From: Novosphingobium mathurense
GTDB lineage: Bacteria; Pseudomonadota; Alphaproteobacteria; Sphingomonadales; Sphingomonadaceae
Assembly (NCBI RefSeq): GCF_900168325.1
Contig: NZ_FVZE01000003.1
Span: forward strand, 248,001 to 312,000
Direction of reading: 5' to 3'
Length of the DNA stretch: 64,000 nucleotides
Within the stretch, counting starts at the first letter, position 1; every line of letters begins with the position of its first letter. The translations under genes and the position numbers were made by a program. This document shows, piece after piece, positions 8,650 to 17,355 of this stretch. The notes under the pieces are model-generated. The model was given only the letters and a program-made list of their open reading frames with translations, ran no database searches and was not told the origin of the DNA.

Positions 8650-9030
8650 CTACCATCCGCGCCGGGCATCGAGCGCGATTCCGGCAAGGTTCTGCTCGCG
8701 CTTGATCCAACGGATTCTTCCGGGCCGATATTGCTCAATAAGTGAAAGGAACGCGGCTGCATGGTCCGACCGTGCTTGCCCGGTCGACGCCGCGAAGTTG
8801 GCCTGCCGGGTCACGTCCAGGGAATCGCCGACAAATTCGACATTCCGCTCTCCGAGTTCTTGAGCCAATTTGATCGCGAAGAGCAAGGCCAGCCATTCAG
8901 CGTCCGTGTTGGACCCCGTTCCCAAATCGTCGAAGAACTGCGCCTGACCGCGCACTACCACTGCGGCTTCCATAAAGCCCGGGTTGGGGCGACAACCACC
9001 ATCGAAGAATACCTTGAGCCTGCGTTTCAT
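8650..9030 (-). CDS. RNase HI-like protein
   Basis: A 126-residue RNase H-fold protein, close to the minimum family size. The four acidic active-site residues are visible: Asp10 (FFDGGCRPNPG), Glu45 (NTDAEWLAL), Asp69 (FVGDSLDV) and Asp121 (ALDARRGW). Such short bacterial homologues are predicted to cut RNA in RNA-DNA hybrids. They often lack the basic handle of the housekeeping enzyme, as here. The start follows from the family N-terminus (MKRRLKVFFDGG). It is convergent with metY and 121 bases downstream of the GH43 gene on the same strand, with no functional link obvious. Confidence 0.8.
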   Translation of the reverse strand: MKRRLKVFFDGGCRPNPGFMEAAVVVRGQAQFFDDLGTGSNTDAEWLALLFAIKLAQELGERNVEFVGDSLDVTRQANFAASTGQARSDHAAAFLSLIEQYRPGRIRWIKREQNLAGIALDARRGW

Positions 9031-9151
9031 GATTGCAGCGTATCATCCCATCGGCGCGCGCGACACCTGCCAAGGATGCATGGCACCGCGTTTCCGGGAC
9101 CACCCCCTTTGCCGAAGCCTCCTTGCGCGGCCGCTTGGTCAGCGCCAGCGG

Positions 9152-10786
9152 TTAGCCCAAAGCTCGATATCTGAATGACCTGAAGGCAACCTTTCCCTGA
9201 CCGGAAGCGAACAGCGCCGGTCTCAGGCTGAGCAGATTGTCGACCGTATTCGCATTGTAACCGGATACGTAGGTCCGCACGGCGTGGCGGGTCCAGGCCT
9301 TGCCGTCGAGACTGTAGTAGAAGGTGACGACCTGGTCCCGGTTGGAGATGCGCATGTGCATGTGCCGCACGGCGGGCGCAGGCTCGGGCCAGTAGGACGC
9401 CTTGCCGCCGCGATAGGTCGTCATCCGCTGGCCGTCGATGCCCATGCCAAGAAACAGGCGATCGTCGAAGAAGAGCAGAAGGCCGCCCTGCACCTCGCCG
9501 GTAAGTTCTAGTTCGACCTCGATCTCGTAGGCGCGGTCGCCCACCTGCTGCGTAAGCGGCGAACTGTCGGCAGGCCCCGTGCCCTTGCCTGCAAGGGTCA
9601 GCTGGCCGTCGGCCACGACGACCCGCGCCACCTCGTCGGGTGCGCTGGCGTAGAGGCTCCAGAGCCGGCCCAGCGCAGTAACCCGGAAGGAGTCCGAGTG
9701 CGCCATGCCGTGCGTCTGCGCCAGACCGGCGGGCTTGCGCAGCGGCTGCGATAGGTCTCCTCCGGCTGCGCGGAACCAGCCGTCCGGCGTCCATTCGATC
9801 GGCTCGAGCAATGTCTGCCGCCCAAGCGTCTGATACCCGTTCTCGTAGCCGTGGTAGACCATGAACCAGCGTCCGTCGGGGCCTTCGACGCATGTCGCGT
9901 GGCCGCGCGACCACCACAGTTCGTCCGCCGAGCGCGTCCGAACGATCGGGTTGTGCGGGCAATGCTCCCAGGGGCCGTTGACCGATCTCGAGCGCGCGAC
10001 GACGATCATGTGTCCGGTGGCCGGTCCGCTGGTCCCGCCGACGGCGTTGACGAGATAGAACCAGGCGCCGCGACGGAACAGCTTGGGTCCCTCGGGCGAC
10101 CAGGCTTCGGTGATCCAGTCGTCGGGATAGCGCCAGGCCTCGTAGGCCGTCTCGACCGGTCCCGCCGTTGCAAGACCGTCAGGCGTGAGGCGGACGTGCT
10201 TGCCGTCGTTGAAGAACAGGTAGCGGTGGCCGTCCTCGCCGACAACGTGACCCGGATCGATCAACCCGCCGATGCCCAGATCGATGGGGTCACTCCACGG
10301 ACCTTCCATGGAAGGCGCGTGGATGACGTAGATGTTCGCGAAGCTGGCAAGCGGCGGCGACCAGGGCGCCTTCATGAAGGGAATGTAGATGAAATAGCGG
10401 TCGCCGTGCTTCGCGATGTCTACGGCGAAGACCGTGCCCAGCGGCCTTGCCAGCGCGGGGCCGAGCGGGCGCCAGTTCACCAGATCGCGCGAATGCCAGA
10501 TCAGCAGACCCGGCGCTGCGTCGAACGACGAATGCGTCATGTAGTAGTCTTCGCCGTCCTTGAGCACCGACGGGTCGGGATAGTCTCCGGCAAGCACCGG
10601 GTTGAGGAACCGGCCGTCGCCGAGGTCGGCCTTGCGCTGGCCTTCGATGCCTCGTGGCCACTTGGGGGCTGAAGCCTTGCATGTATCGCCTGCGGGATCG
10701 GGTCCGGCGGCCTCTACGCGACTGGCACCTGACACCAGGACAGTGCCGGCAAGCGCAAGTTTGATTGCATCGCGGCGAGACTCCAT
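9152..10786 (-). CDS. Glycoside hydrolase family 43 protein, Tat-exported
   Basis: A 544-residue exported glycosidase. The N-terminus (ESRRDAIKLALAGTVLVSG) is a twin-arginine signal, so a periplasmic or surface location is likely. The five-bladed propeller of GH43 carries the expected acidic residues at Asp71 (YPDPSVLK), Asp178 (GLIDPGHV) and Glu232 (SPEGPKLF). A C-terminal beta-sandwich of about 200 residues follows, as in GH43 beta-xylosidases and arabinofuranosidases. A GGAGGGATGA ribosome site precedes the ATG. Upstream lies the second copy of the shared inverted motif (10802-10819). It probably releases xylose or arabinose from plant oligosaccharides or decorated glycosides; specificity is not determinable here. 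Confidence 0.88.
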   Translation of the reverse strand: MESRRDAIKLALAGTVLVSGASRVEAAGPDPAGDTCKASAPKWPRGIEGQRKADLGDGRFLNPVLAGDYPDPSVLKDGEDYYMTHSSFDAAPGLLIWHSRDLVNWRPLGPALARPLGTVFAVDIAKHGDRYFIYIPFMKAPWSPPLASFANIYVIHAPSMEGPWSDPIDLGIGGLIDPGHVVGEDGHRYLFFNDGKHVRLTPDGLATAGPVETAYEAWRYPDDWITEAWSPEGPKLFRRGAWFYLVNAVGGTSGPATGHMIVVARSRSVNGPWEHCPHNPIVRTRSADELWWSRGHATCVEGPDGRWFMVYHGYENGYQTLGRQTLLEPIEWTPDGWFRAAGGDLSQPLRKPAGLAQTHGMAHSDSFRVTALGRLWSLYASAPDEVARVVVADGQLTLAGKGTGPADSSPLTQQVGDRAYEIEVELELTGEVQGGLLLFFDDRLFLGMGIDGQRMTTYRGGKASYWPEPAPAVRHMHMRISNRDQVVTFYYSLDGKAWTRHAVRTYVSGYNANTVDNLLSLRPALFASGQGKVAFRSFRYRALG

Positions 10787-10801
10787 TCATCCCTCCAATT
10801 A

Positions 10802-10819
10802 TTAGAATTTGTCTTCCAG
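10802..10819. promoter_or_regulatory. Candidate operator, site 2 of 4 (TTAGAA-N6-TTCCAG)
   Basis: TTAGAA (10802-10807) and TTCCAG (10814-10819) are separated by 6 bases, 16 bases upstream of the GH43 start codon on the reverse strand. The arrangement is the same as at 15256-15273 upstream of the Rieske oxygenase. The stretch 10820-11021 beyond it holds no convincing gene. Confidence 0.45.
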
Positions 10820-11021
10820 TAACGGGAGGGGTGAGGGTTGCAAGCCGCTTCATGGATATTCACCGACGCGCGTCGCAATGTTCAGGGAGAACCGGTTGGC
10901 TTGTCCAGCGAATGCAGCGTCTGGATGGTCGCCTTTATTCTGCCAGATCATTGCCGAAATGAATGGTCGGCCGCGATTGACGCTGGCGCACCGTTTTTCT
11001 AAGCGCGCTCACTTGAACAAC

Positions 11022-11131
11022 CCACGGGGTGTCCTGGCGCTGTCAGGGCTGAGAGGTGGATCGCGGCGCATTCCGGCGTCCAGTCCGCAAACCCGCGAAC
11101 CTGATCCGGTTCATGCCGGCGGAGGAATAGG
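11022..11131 (+). promoter_or_regulatory. TPP (thi-box) riboswitch
   Basis: The leader of the TonB-receptor/tenA operon contains the conserved TPP aptamer elements in order: GGGGTG at 11026-11031, GCTGAGA at 11048-11054, then ACCTGATCCGGTT and ATGCCGGCGGAGG, ending in a variant of the GCGNAGGGA strand around 11118-11131. The variable P3 arm lies between 11055 and about 11090. The 3' part contains the probable ribosome site (GGAGGAA at 11121-11127), 8 bases before the ATG, so thiamin pyrophosphate probably blocks translation. No terminator is visible between aptamer and start. The TenA gene in the operon agrees with thiamin control. Confidence 0.88.
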
Positions 11132-11135
11132 GACA

Positions 11136-13310
11136 ATGCGACGCCAAGCCACACGTTCGTCTGCCATTTTCACGGTGCTCGGCGCCGGCCTCTCCATGGG
11201 CATGCTCGCCCCTGCGCACGCTGAGGAAGTGGCCAGCGAAGACCCTATCGTCGTCACTGCACGCGGTCGGCCCGAGGCGCAGATCGCAGTGCCCGATACC
11301 GTGACCGTGTTCACGCAGGACGACATCGTCCGCCGCAAGCTGACCACCATCGACGAGTTCGTCGCCGCGACGCCCGGCGTGTTCATGATCAACGATCAGG
11401 ACCCCGGCACCAACATGATAACGGTGCGCGGCGTTTCGACCAACCGCAACCAGTCGCCGTCGATCGCCTACGTGGTGGACGGCCTGGCGCTTGCCGATTC
11501 CGAGCTTTTCACCCTGCGCACGTACGATGTCGCGCGCGTCGAAATCCTGAAAGGCCCGCAGGGCGCGCTCTTCGGACGCTCGGCATCGGGCGGCGCTGTG
11601 AACATCGCCACCAACGATCCCTCCGACGTTGCGGGCGGCATGGCCTCGCTCGGGATGGGCAATGGCTTTACCTGGACGGCGGACGGCGTGGTCAACGCGC
11701 CGGTTTCGGACAGGGTGCAACTGCGCCTCGCGGGCTCCTATCGCAACAGCGACGGCTTCATTCGCAACAGCTACCTCGACAGGAAGGTCGACGGCTTCAT
11801 CAGCCGCAACCTGCGCCTGAAAGCCAACATTGCAACCTCCGAAACGAGCACGCTCAAGCTGCGGATCGGGTGGGCGAACGAGGAAGGCGGCGCGGCCTAC
11901 ATCTCGTCCGAGAACGTCACGGGCCGCAACGACGGGCGGCTTTCCGGTGCGATCCTTACCGATCCGCAGGGCGATTTCGAGGGCCGTGCATCGCGTGAGT
12001 GGTGGGGTGCCCAGGCGACCTTCGAGCAGGAACTGGGCGATGCCCTGATGCTCACATGGTCGGGTGGTTACGACAGCTACCACAAGGACTTCGTCGAGGA
12101 ACTGGATTTTCGCCACGATACTCCCGTTACGCTGGGCGGCGTGCCGCTGTTCCCGAACGGTATCCAGCCCATCTCGCAGCCGGTCGACATCGAGGCATGG
12201 ACCAGCGAACTGCGCCTGACATCGCAAGGGGCCGGGCCCCTGCGCTGGCACGCGGGCTTCTTCTTCCAGCGTCTCGAACGCGACCGGACCGATGATTTCG
12301 GCCCGCTCCTTTTCGGTGCCGAGCCGCAGCGCGCCGAGACCCGCTCCAACCAGATCGGCCTCTTCGCTCAGGCCAGCTACGACATGCTGCCCTCGTTCGA
12401 GGCAACGCTGGGCCTTCGTTACGACCGCGACCGCCGCAAGGAAGACACCGTCGGCACCGATACCGCGACAATCTACGCCCGCCGCGCGAAGACATTCGAC
12501 AAGTGGCAGCCCAAGATCTCGCTGGCCTGGCACCCGACACAGGACTTTACCGCCTATGTCACCGGCAGCGTCGGCTTCAAGGCGGGCGGCTTCAACCCGC
12601 TTCCCGGCGCCTCGGACATCTGGACCGCCAACTTTGCGGCGGAAACCGTCAAGTCGCTGGAAGCGGGCGTCAAGGGGCGCCTCGCTGACGGGCGCGTGCG
12701 CTTGGCGCTGGCGGGCTTCGTTACCGACTACAGCAATTTCCAGAACACCGTCTTCCTCGGCAATTCGGTGGTGCTCTCGGTGCCCAAGGTGGACGTCCAC
12801 GGGTTGGAAGCTTCGGCGCAGGCCGAACTCGGCCTCGGCTTCCGCCTCGATGGTGCCGCGGCATGGACGCACAGCCGCGTCGGTCGCTACACCACGCCCA
12901 ATCCCACGCCCGAACCCGGCGAACCGGCGACGATCGACCTTACCGGCAATCGCACGCCCAATGCCCCCGACTGGACGCTGAACGGGGGGATCGGCTGGCA
13001 GGGCGATGCGGGACCCGCCAAGGTCGACGCGCGCCTCAGCGTCGCGTACGTCTCGCGCGTGGACTTCGAGATCGACAATATCCTGCATACGCCCGGATAT
13101 GCTTCGGTCGACGGCAGGGTCGGCGTCGACCTCGGTCCGTGGAGCCTTGAGGTCTGGGCGAAGAACCTCTTCGACAAGCGATGGGCGATCTCCGCGTTCG
13201 GCCAGCAGCAGTTGCCGCTGCTCCTTGGCCTTGGTCCCGACGGCCCGTTCGACAGCTTCACGATCAACTCCGGCCGCCAGTTCGGCGTCGGCGCCACCCA
13301 CCGTTTCTGA
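11136..13310 (+). CDS. TonB-dependent receptor, probable thiamin or thiamin-precursor transporter
   Basis: A 724-residue outer-membrane receptor. The start is the ATG at 11136 directly after the riboswitch. It is followed by a Sec signal peptide ending APAHAEEV (about residue 27) and a short TonB box-like DPIVVTARG. The plug domain spans about residues 45-160 (TPGVFMINDQ, ITVRGVSTNRN, VEILKGPQGALFGRSASGGAVN) and a 22-strand barrel ends in a terminal phenylalanine (GVGATHRF). Specificity comes from context: a TPP riboswitch in front and tenA 15 bases behind. It most likely imports thiamin or a pyrimidine degradation product. Homology alone would only say iron-complex-type receptor. Confidence 0.88.
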   Translation: MRRQATRSSAIFTVLGAGLSMGMLAPAHAEEVASEDPIVVTARGRPEAQIAVPDTVTVFTQDDIVRRKLTTIDEFVAATPGVFMINDQDPGTNMITVRGVSTNRNQSPSIAYVVDGLALADSELFTLRTYDVARVEILKGPQGALFGRSASGGAVNIATNDPSDVAGGMASLGMGNGFTWTADGVVNAPVSDRVQLRLAGSYRNSDGFIRNSYLDRKVDGFISRNLRLKANIATSETSTLKLRIGWANEEGGAAYISSENVTGRNDGRLSGAILTDPQGDFEGRASREWWGAQATFEQELGDALMLTWSGGYDSYHKDFVEELDFRHDTPVTLGGVPLFPNGIQPISQPVDIEAWTSELRLTSQGAGPLRWHAGFFFQRLERDRTDDFGPLLFGAEPQRAETRSNQIGLFAQASYDMLPSFEATLGLRYDRDRRKEDTVGTDTATIYARRAKTFDKWQPKISLAWHPTQDFTAYVTGSVGFKAGGFNPLPGASDIWTANFAAETVKSLEAGVKGRLADGRVRLALAGFVTDYSNFQNTVFLGNSVVLSVPKVDVHGLEASAQAELGLGFRLDGAAAWTHSRVGRYTTPNPTPEPGEPATIDLTGNRTPNAPDWTLNGGIGWQGDAGPAKVDARLSVAYVSRVDFEIDNILHTPGYASVDGRVGVDLGPWSLEVWAKNLFDKRWAISAFGQQQLPLLLGLGPDGPFDSFTINSGRQFGVGATHRF

Positions 13311-13325
13311 GGGAAGGACGAGCCC

Positions 13326-13988
13326 ATGAGCTTCTGCGACACGATCTGGCAGGACGTGACCCCGCTGCGCCGCGCGATCCTTGCCCAGCCTTTCCTTGCG
13401 GAACTGGCCGACGGTTCGCTTCCGCCCGAAAGCTTCCGGCACTACATGCTGCAGGACAGCCTCTACCTCGCCGAATATGCCCGCGTGCTTGCGATCGCCT
13501 CCGCCCGCGCGCCGACGGCTGCCGGACGGCTCGAATTTTCGGATGGCGCCAAGGTCGCGGTGCAGGTGGAAGAGGCGCTGCATCAGGCCTTCTTCGCGCA
13601 GTTCGGCGTCACTCCAGAAATGGCGCGCGAGGCCGAGGCGACGCCCGCCTGCCTTGGCTACACCGGCTACCTCGCCAGCCTTGCCGCGACGCGCAGCTAC
13701 GAGGAACTGATCGCGGGCGTCTTGCCCTGCTTCTGGGTCTACTGGGAAGTCGGCTGCGACATCAAGCCGCGTGCCGCCTCGCCCAATCCCTACGCGGCCT
13801 GGATCGACACTTACGCGGCCCCCTCTTTCGGCGAGGCCACAGCCCGCGTGCGCGCGCTGGTGGACGAGGCCGCCGCCAACGCCACCCCGGCGACCCGCGC
13901 CGCGATGGAAACGGCCTTTCGTATCGCCACGCGCTATGAATGGATGTTCTGGGATTCCGCCTACCGGCGCGAGACCTGGCCGATCTGA
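13326..13988 (+). CDS. tenA: TenA family thiaminase II / aminopyrimidine aminohydrolase
   Basis: A 220-residue TenA/THI-4 family protein. It shows the family landmarks: the substrate-pocket segment YMLQDSLYLAEYARVLAIA, the catalytic cysteine in LPCFWVYWEVG, and the C-terminal glutamate region RYEWMFWDSAY. The enzyme hydrolyses aminomethyl-pyrimidine breakdown products (or thiamin) to HMP, which re-enters thiamin synthesis in the cytosol. It lies 15 bases after the TonB receptor in the same TPP-riboswitch operon, so it salvages what the receptor brings in. An inner-membrane transporter for the same compound is not encoded nearby. Confidence 0.9.
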   Translation: MSFCDTIWQDVTPLRRAILAQPFLAELADGSLPPESFRHYMLQDSLYLAEYARVLAIASARAPTAAGRLEFSDGAKVAVQVEEALHQAFFAQFGVTPEMAREAEATPACLGYTGYLASLAATRSYEELIAGVLPCFWVYWEVGCDIKPRAASPNPYAAWIDTYAAPSFGEATARVRALVDEAAANATPATRAAMETAFRIATRYEWMFWDSAYRRETWPI

Positions 13989-13996
13989 GCGGCTCT

Positions 13997-14033
13997 GATG
14001 AACGTCGGCTTCGAATTGGCGCCGACGTTCATC
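13997..14033. terminator. Hairpin ending the thiamin salvage operon
   Basis: GATGAACGTCGGC (13997-14009) pairs perfectly over 13 bases with 14021-14033 across an 11-base loop. It lies between the convergent tenA and Rieske oxygenase genes, 8 bases after the tenA stop. No T run follows, so the terminator role rests on position and stability. Confidence 0.55.
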
Positions 14034-14053
14034 TGCTTGCCCCTAAGCAAGCA

Positions 14054-15073
14054 TCAATTGCCCACCTGAGCTTCATCGGCAGCCTCGGCCCGGCGTAGCT
14101 GCATCATGCGCCGGCGTGCGCGGATCGCGCCTGCATCTGTCTCCAGAATGGCTGGACGTGCATCCCAGAAATCGCGTGTGCCAAGCGATTGTTGCGCCGC
14201 TTCGATCATCGGCTCGTCCTCTTCGATAAAGACTTTCCGCGCGAGGACTTCTGCCTCGCGAGTGGCTTCATGATCGTAGAAGTAGTGGCTGCTCGTCGAG
14301 GTCTCGGGCGTGATGATGTGCGGATTGACCATTTCCGGCACTACCATGTCCCGCCGTTCTGTACCCGTTCGCGACAGGCCGACGGTGAGCGCCATCGCTG
14401 CAGGGGCGTGCCAGCGCATGTATAACCACTGGTCAACTCGCGCACCGTCAGCGACCATCGGCGCGGCCCATGCCGGGGCCGGGACAGCTTCCATGTCCCA
14501 GTTGTTCCAGATCGCGCCGCTCTCGTCGGTCACCACCGATTGACGGCCAGCGAAGATCGAACCGTTGACGCCGAAACTCTCGACATGGAGAAACTCTATG
14601 TGCGTAAGATCCATCAGGTTGTCGGTCACAAGTTCATAATGGCCCTGTATCACAAGATGGCTGCGCTGCATGCCGTCGCGGTCAACGAAACCGAAATCGG
14701 GGATGAGGCGAGCGTCGGCCTTATTCGGGTCGCCGGGCCAGAACCACAAGGCGCGATGGCGCAGAATTACCGGCATCGTTCGCGCTCTCACATGAGCTGG
14801 CGGCGGTCCCGGGAAAGGACTATGTACGCAGGTTCCAGTGCGGTCAAAGCCGAGCCCGTGATACGGGCAATGGATGACATCGGCCTCGAGTTTCCCTTTG
14901 CTGAGCGGGACGAAACGGTGCGGGCAGCTATCGGCAAGCATGGCGTACGTTCCGTCGGAGAGGCTGGCGATCAGCCATTTCTCGCCAAGCAGCGTGCGCG
15001 AAAGCATGCCGCCATCGGGAATTTCATGATCCCACGCCGCCATATACCATAAGTTGCGAACGTAATCGGCCAT
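14054..15073 (-). CDS. VanA-type Rieske aromatic oxygenase / O-demethylase oxygenase subunit
   Basis: A 339-residue ring-hydroxylating oxygenase alpha subunit. The Rieske centre ligands are Cys50, His52, Cys69 and His72 (SCPHRF and HCPYHGLGFD). The mononuclear iron site is in DNLMDLTHIEFLH (Asp155, His158, His163). Length and order match the vanillate O-demethylase group, which removes methyl groups from methoxylated aromatics or hydroxylates small aromatics. The start is the ATG at 15073 behind GGGAGAACCC; a longer in-frame ATG at 15097 has no ribosome site. No ferredoxin reductase (VanB-like) gene is adjacent, so electrons must come from elsewhere. The upstream region carries the third shared motif and a 17-bp palindrome. 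Confidence 0.87.
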   Translation of the reverse strand: MADYVRNLWYMAAWDHEIPDGGMLSRTLLGEKWLIASLSDGTYAMLADSCPHRFVPLSKGKLEADVIHCPYHGLGFDRTGTCVHSPFPGPPPAHVRARTMPVILRHRALWFWPGDPNKADARLIPDFGFVDRDGMQRSHLVIQGHYELVTDNLMDLTHIEFLHVESFGVNGSIFAGRQSVVTDESGAIWNNWDMEAVPAPAWAAPMVADGARVDQWLYMRWHAPAAMALTVGLSRTGTERRDMVVPEMVNPHIITPETSTSSHYFYDHEATREAEVLARKVFIEEDEPMIEAAQQSLGTRDFWDARPAILETDAGAIRARRRMMQLRRAEAADEAQVGN

Positions 15074-15212
15074 CGGGTTCTCCCAGTTCTTCGACATGGG
15101 AGGGGACGATGTTTTTGCATACCGCGCCGCCTCCCGAAGGATCGTCCCGAAGGACAAAGCGGCCTGCAGCATGGCAGCGCCGGGCCTGGCCCTCACGCTA
15201 CCTTCCCAAGCA

Positions 15213-15229
15213 AAGCATGTAACATGCTT
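15213..15229. promoter_or_regulatory. 17-bp perfect palindrome upstream of the Rieske oxygenase
   Basis: AAGCATGTAACATGCTT is self-complementary except for its central base. It lies 140 bp upstream of the oxygenase start. Its core CATGTAACAT recurs at 35061-35070 in the inverted repeat over the start of the TetR gene ending at 34416. It looks like a TetR-type operator; which regulator binds is unknown. The remaining 15274-15555 stretch is AT-richer and holds no gene that I can support. Confidence 0.4.
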
Positions 15230-15255
15230 CGCTACCAGGCTTGGCAATCTGCTAA

Positions 15256-15273
15256 CTAGAATACCCTTTCCAG
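15256..15273. promoter_or_regulatory. Candidate operator, site 3 of 4 (CTAGAA-N6-TTCCAG)
   Basis: CTAGAA (15256-15261) and TTCCAG (15268-15273) are separated by 6 bases, about 180 bp upstream of the Rieske oxygenase. It has the same layout as the site in front of the GH43 gene. It may also serve the TpsB operon starting at 15556, though that is less likely given the catabolic context of the other sites. Confidence 0.4.
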
Positions 15274-15555
15274 TCAAGATTCGCTGATGAGTCTCGTCGG
15301 ATGGTCAACGAGCTGGCGCGTGGCATAGGAGAGTGGACGGGCGGCTTGCCAGCCTATCAAAGCCTTCACCATTGGTGCGGTTCAGCCGCCGAATTACGCA
15401 TCCCAGAAGCGGACTGTCCGCTTATTTCTCAGAAGAGTGCACAAGTGCTTTGTGTGGATGATTTTTAATGAGCGATCTGCGCGTTCAGTAACCCATTGTT
15501 TACCATCAATTCCTACTGCCGATCCCAGATTGTGATGGGGCAATAGGGGCGAATA

Positions 15556-17355
15556 ATGGCAACTGCTACGGGGCAGGACCCTCGGCTAGTCCGGGGCGGT
15601 GGATTTTTATGGATTGCAGAACTTGTCGTAGCGTTTGGCCTGGCCATCCCCTCCGTCGCCCAGGCCCAGTCTGTCCCCCTGACGCCGCCAGCTCGAAGCG
15701 ATCTGGAGCCGCTGCCGCAGGAACAGGCTGCCCCTCGACCGCGATTGACGGTTGACGAGCGCATCGAGCGCGCGCCCTGCGCGCTGGAAGATCCGGCCTA
15801 CTCCTCGATCAAGATCAGGATTGCCACAGCCACGTTTCGCAATCTGGGTCCGGTAGATGCCAGCGAACTGGCTGATACCTATGGCGATTTCGTCGGCACC
15901 GAACAGCCGATCAGCGTGGTGTGCCGGATTCGCGATGCGGCCGCGACCAAGCTTCGGAAACTGGGCTATATCGCCGCAGTTCAGGTGCCCGCCCAGCGCA
16001 TCGAAGATGGTGCAGTCAATTTCGAAGTGCTCTACGCCAAGGTCACGTCGATCCGCGTGGTGGGCAAGGTCGGCCGTAATGAGCGGTTGATTGAGAACTA
16101 TCTATCCAAGCTGGCCGACGGTCAGCTGTTCAACCGCTTCCAGGCCGAACGCTACCTGCTGCTGGCCCGCGACATTCCGGGCTATCAGGTGCGCCTTTCG
16201 CTCAAGCCAGCAGGCACCGGCGCGGGCGAGATGATCGGCGAAGTGCGGATCGACTACACCCCGGTCACGGTCGACTTCAGCGCGCAAAATTATGCCGGTC
16301 CCGGCACCGGCCGCTATGGCGGGCAGCTGCGGGCGGTGTTCAACGGCCTTACCGGCATGGGCGATCGCACGACGCTGTCCTTTTATTCGACGGCGCAGGT
16401 CCATGAGCAGAATATCCTGCAGGCGGGTCATGAAATGGCGCTGGGCGGAAATGGCCTGCGGATCGGTGGGCGCGTAACCTATGCCTGGACCCGACCCGAT
16501 TTGGGGCCTGCCGTCCCCGACGTTTCGGCGCGTACGCTGTTTGCGAACGTCGAGGCGATCTACCCCTTCCTTCGCAAGCAGGCGGTTACCATCCGCGCTG
16601 CCGCCGGTCTGGATTTCGTCAACCAGAAAGTCGATTTCGGTGGCATCCCCCTCAGCGAAGATCGTCTGCGGGTGGGCTATGTGCGGCTCGACCTGGACGC
16701 GATCGATCTCAAGGGCATGGGGCCGGGCGGCTCGATCCTCTGGAAATTCAACGGATCGCTGGAGGCGCGCAAGGGTCTCTCCATCTTCGGTGCCAGCCCT
16801 GATTGCATGACCCAGCAGGCGACCTGCCTTGCGACCGGCTTCGTTCCGCCCAGCCTGATCGGCGGCGATCCCAATGCCTCCGTTTTCCGCTTCAACGCCA
16901 ATCTCGAACTGCATCCGCTGCGCCGTTTCGCCGTGACATTCTCGCCGCGCGCGCAGGTCAGCACGGCAGGGCTGTTCTCCTTCGATCGCTTTTCCATGGG
17001 CAATTACACGGTCGGGCGGGGCTTCGATCCGGGCACTGTGACCGGCGACGATGGCATTGGTATCCAGACCGAGCTGCGGCATGAAGGTTTCCGGCTCAAT
17101 CCGCGCAGCAATGTGGAATTTCAGCCCTATCTGTTTCTCGACAATGGCTGGACCTGGGACCGTTCATCGCCGACGGGCGGCGCGCAGCCGCTGCATTCTC
17201 TGGGCGGTGGCCTGCGAAGCCGTGTCGGCGGCCGTGCGCGTCTCGACCTTGCCGTCGCCTTCCCCCTGACGACCCTACCCGGCGAGACGGGACGCCGCGA
17301 TCCGCGCTTCCTTGTCACCTATTCGATGAATCTTTTGCCCTGGAGCACCCGCTGA
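15556..17355 (+). CDS. TpsB outer-membrane transporter (ShlB/FhaC/HecB family)
   Basis: A 599-residue two-partner secretion pore. A signal peptide covers about residues 1-37 (ending SVAQAQ), followed by a proline-rich linker and POTRA-type domains (roughly residues 70-220, including RKLGYIAAVQVPAQ). A 16-strand barrel has the conserved plug-loop region (VDFSAQNYAGPGTGRYGG) and VGRGFDPGTVTGD near the C-terminus. It exports the TpsA protein encoded next, with which it overlaps by one base (TGATG). A GGGGCGAATA ribosome site precedes the ATG. It is the first gene of the TPS-CHAT-CHASE2 cluster. Confidence 0.92.
   Translation: MATATGQDPRLVRGGGFLWIAELVVAFGLAIPSVAQAQSVPLTPPARSDLEPLPQEQAAPRPRLTVDERIERAPCALEDPAYSSIKIRIATATFRNLGPVDASELADTYGDFVGTEQPISVVCRIRDAAATKLRKLGYIAAVQVPAQRIEDGAVNFEVLYAKVTSIRVVGKVGRNERLIENYLSKLADGQLFNRFQAERYLLLARDIPGYQVRLSLKPAGTGAGEMIGEVRIDYTPVTVDFSAQNYAGPGTGRYGGQLRAVFNGLTGMGDRTTLSFYSTAQVHEQNILQAGHEMALGGNGLRIGGRVTYAWTRPDLGPAVPDVSARTLFANVEAIYPFLRKQAVTIRAAAGLDFVNQKVDFGGIPLSEDRLRVGYVRLDLDAIDLKGMGPGGSILWKFNGSLEARKGLSIFGASPDCMTQQATCLATGFVPPSLIGGDPNASVFRFNANLELHPLRRFAVTFSPRAQVSTAGLFSFDRFSMGNYTVGRGFDPGTVTGDDGIGIQTELRHEGFRLNPRSNVEFQPYLFLDNGWTWDRSSPTGGAQPLHSLGGGLRSRVGGRARLDLAVAFPLTTLPGETGRRDPRFLVTYSMNLLPWSTR

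Noticed and set aside
11043..13583. Reverse-strand open frame of 846 codons opposite the TonB receptor
   Set aside because: The forward strand encodes a well-formed TonB receptor with riboswitch and signal peptide; the reverse frame has no domain pattern and would run through the riboswitch.
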